From NCBI GenBank assembly GCA_035279705.1, contig DATEHG010000156.1, positions 1 to 7,863 on the forward strand: a DNA stretch of 7,863 bases. The letters run 5' to 3'. Source of the stretch: DATEHG01 sp035279705 (GTDB taxonomy: Bacteria; Gemmatimonadota; Gemmatimonadetes; Gemmatimonadales; GWC2-71-9). Below are positions 7,848 to 7,863 of this stretch, in pieces. The notes beneath the pieces were generated by a model. The model was not told the origin of the DNA, made no database searches, and worked only from the letters and a program-made list of their open reading frames with translations. Within the stretch, counting starts at the first letter, position 1. Each line of letters starts with the position of its first letter. A program made the position numbers and the translations under genes.

Positions 7848-7863
7848 CCCCCCCCCCCCCCCC
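7848..7863. repeat. Homopolymer run of 16 C at the window edge
   Basis: Sixteen consecutive C residues end the window, directly after AT-rich AATATTT. It may be a genuine poly-G/poly-C tract or an assembly or sequencing artefact at a contig end. The 102 bases from 7761 to the edge hold no gene that I can support, only the tdk promoter and this tract. Confidence 0.9.

Overview
This 7.9-kb window is GC-rich and compact. Every recognisable gene lies on the minus strand, so transcription runs from the right edge to the left. In that order the genes are: thymidine kinase (tdk), dephospho-CoA kinase (coaE), glycine cleavage H protein (gcvH), full-length fused glycine dehydrogenase P protein (gcvP), a LipM-type octanoyl/lipoyl transferase (lipM), a family-5 peptide/solute-binding protein, and the first 47 codons of a DppB-type ABC permease cut by the left edge. 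No tRNA, rRNA, transposase, CRISPR array or phage gene is visible. The gene content is housekeeping. The organism looks like a high-GC, non-model bacterium. Gemmatimonadota is my best guess from overall impression, but nothing in the window proves it.

Right part (about 6.3-7.8 kb): tdk has a plausible sigma-70-like promoter (TTGACC, 17 bp, TAACGT) and a leader of roughly 100 nt built almost entirely of short-period repeats. tdk and coaE are separated by an 87-bp gap that is nearly all one inverted array of heptamers. coaE ends inside a second, sequence-unrelated inverted heptamer array with the same layout.

Middle part (2.7-6.25 kb): gcvH has its own promoter (TTGACC, 17 bp, TATTCT), a GGAG ribosome-binding site and a GTG start. 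It is followed by a textbook intrinsic terminator that separates it from gcvP. LipM-type enzymes load octanoate onto GcvH, which then serves P protein, so gcvH, gcvP and lipM form one functional block: carrier, decarboxylase and the enzyme that starts cofactor attachment. gcvT, the lipoyl synthase gene lipA and the amidotransferase gene lipL are not here.

Left part (1-1.8 kb): a solute-binding protein with a signal peptide but no lipobox cysteine is followed 3 nt later by the permease start. This is the beginning of a Dpp/Opp-type importer operon, apparently continuing from lipM across a 36-bp gap.

The most unusual signal is in the gaps, not the genes. Several intergenic spaces carry a different degenerate array of 7- or 8-bp units. 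Three arrays begin at, or within a few bases of, the stop codon of the upstream gene. Two of them are 4 + 4 heptamer inverted arrays with 28-bp arms and a 14-16-nt loop but unrelated sequence, so architecture is conserved while the repeat word is not. These resemble in concept the short tandemly repeated repetitive (STRR) heptamers of cyanobacteria; their role here is unknown.
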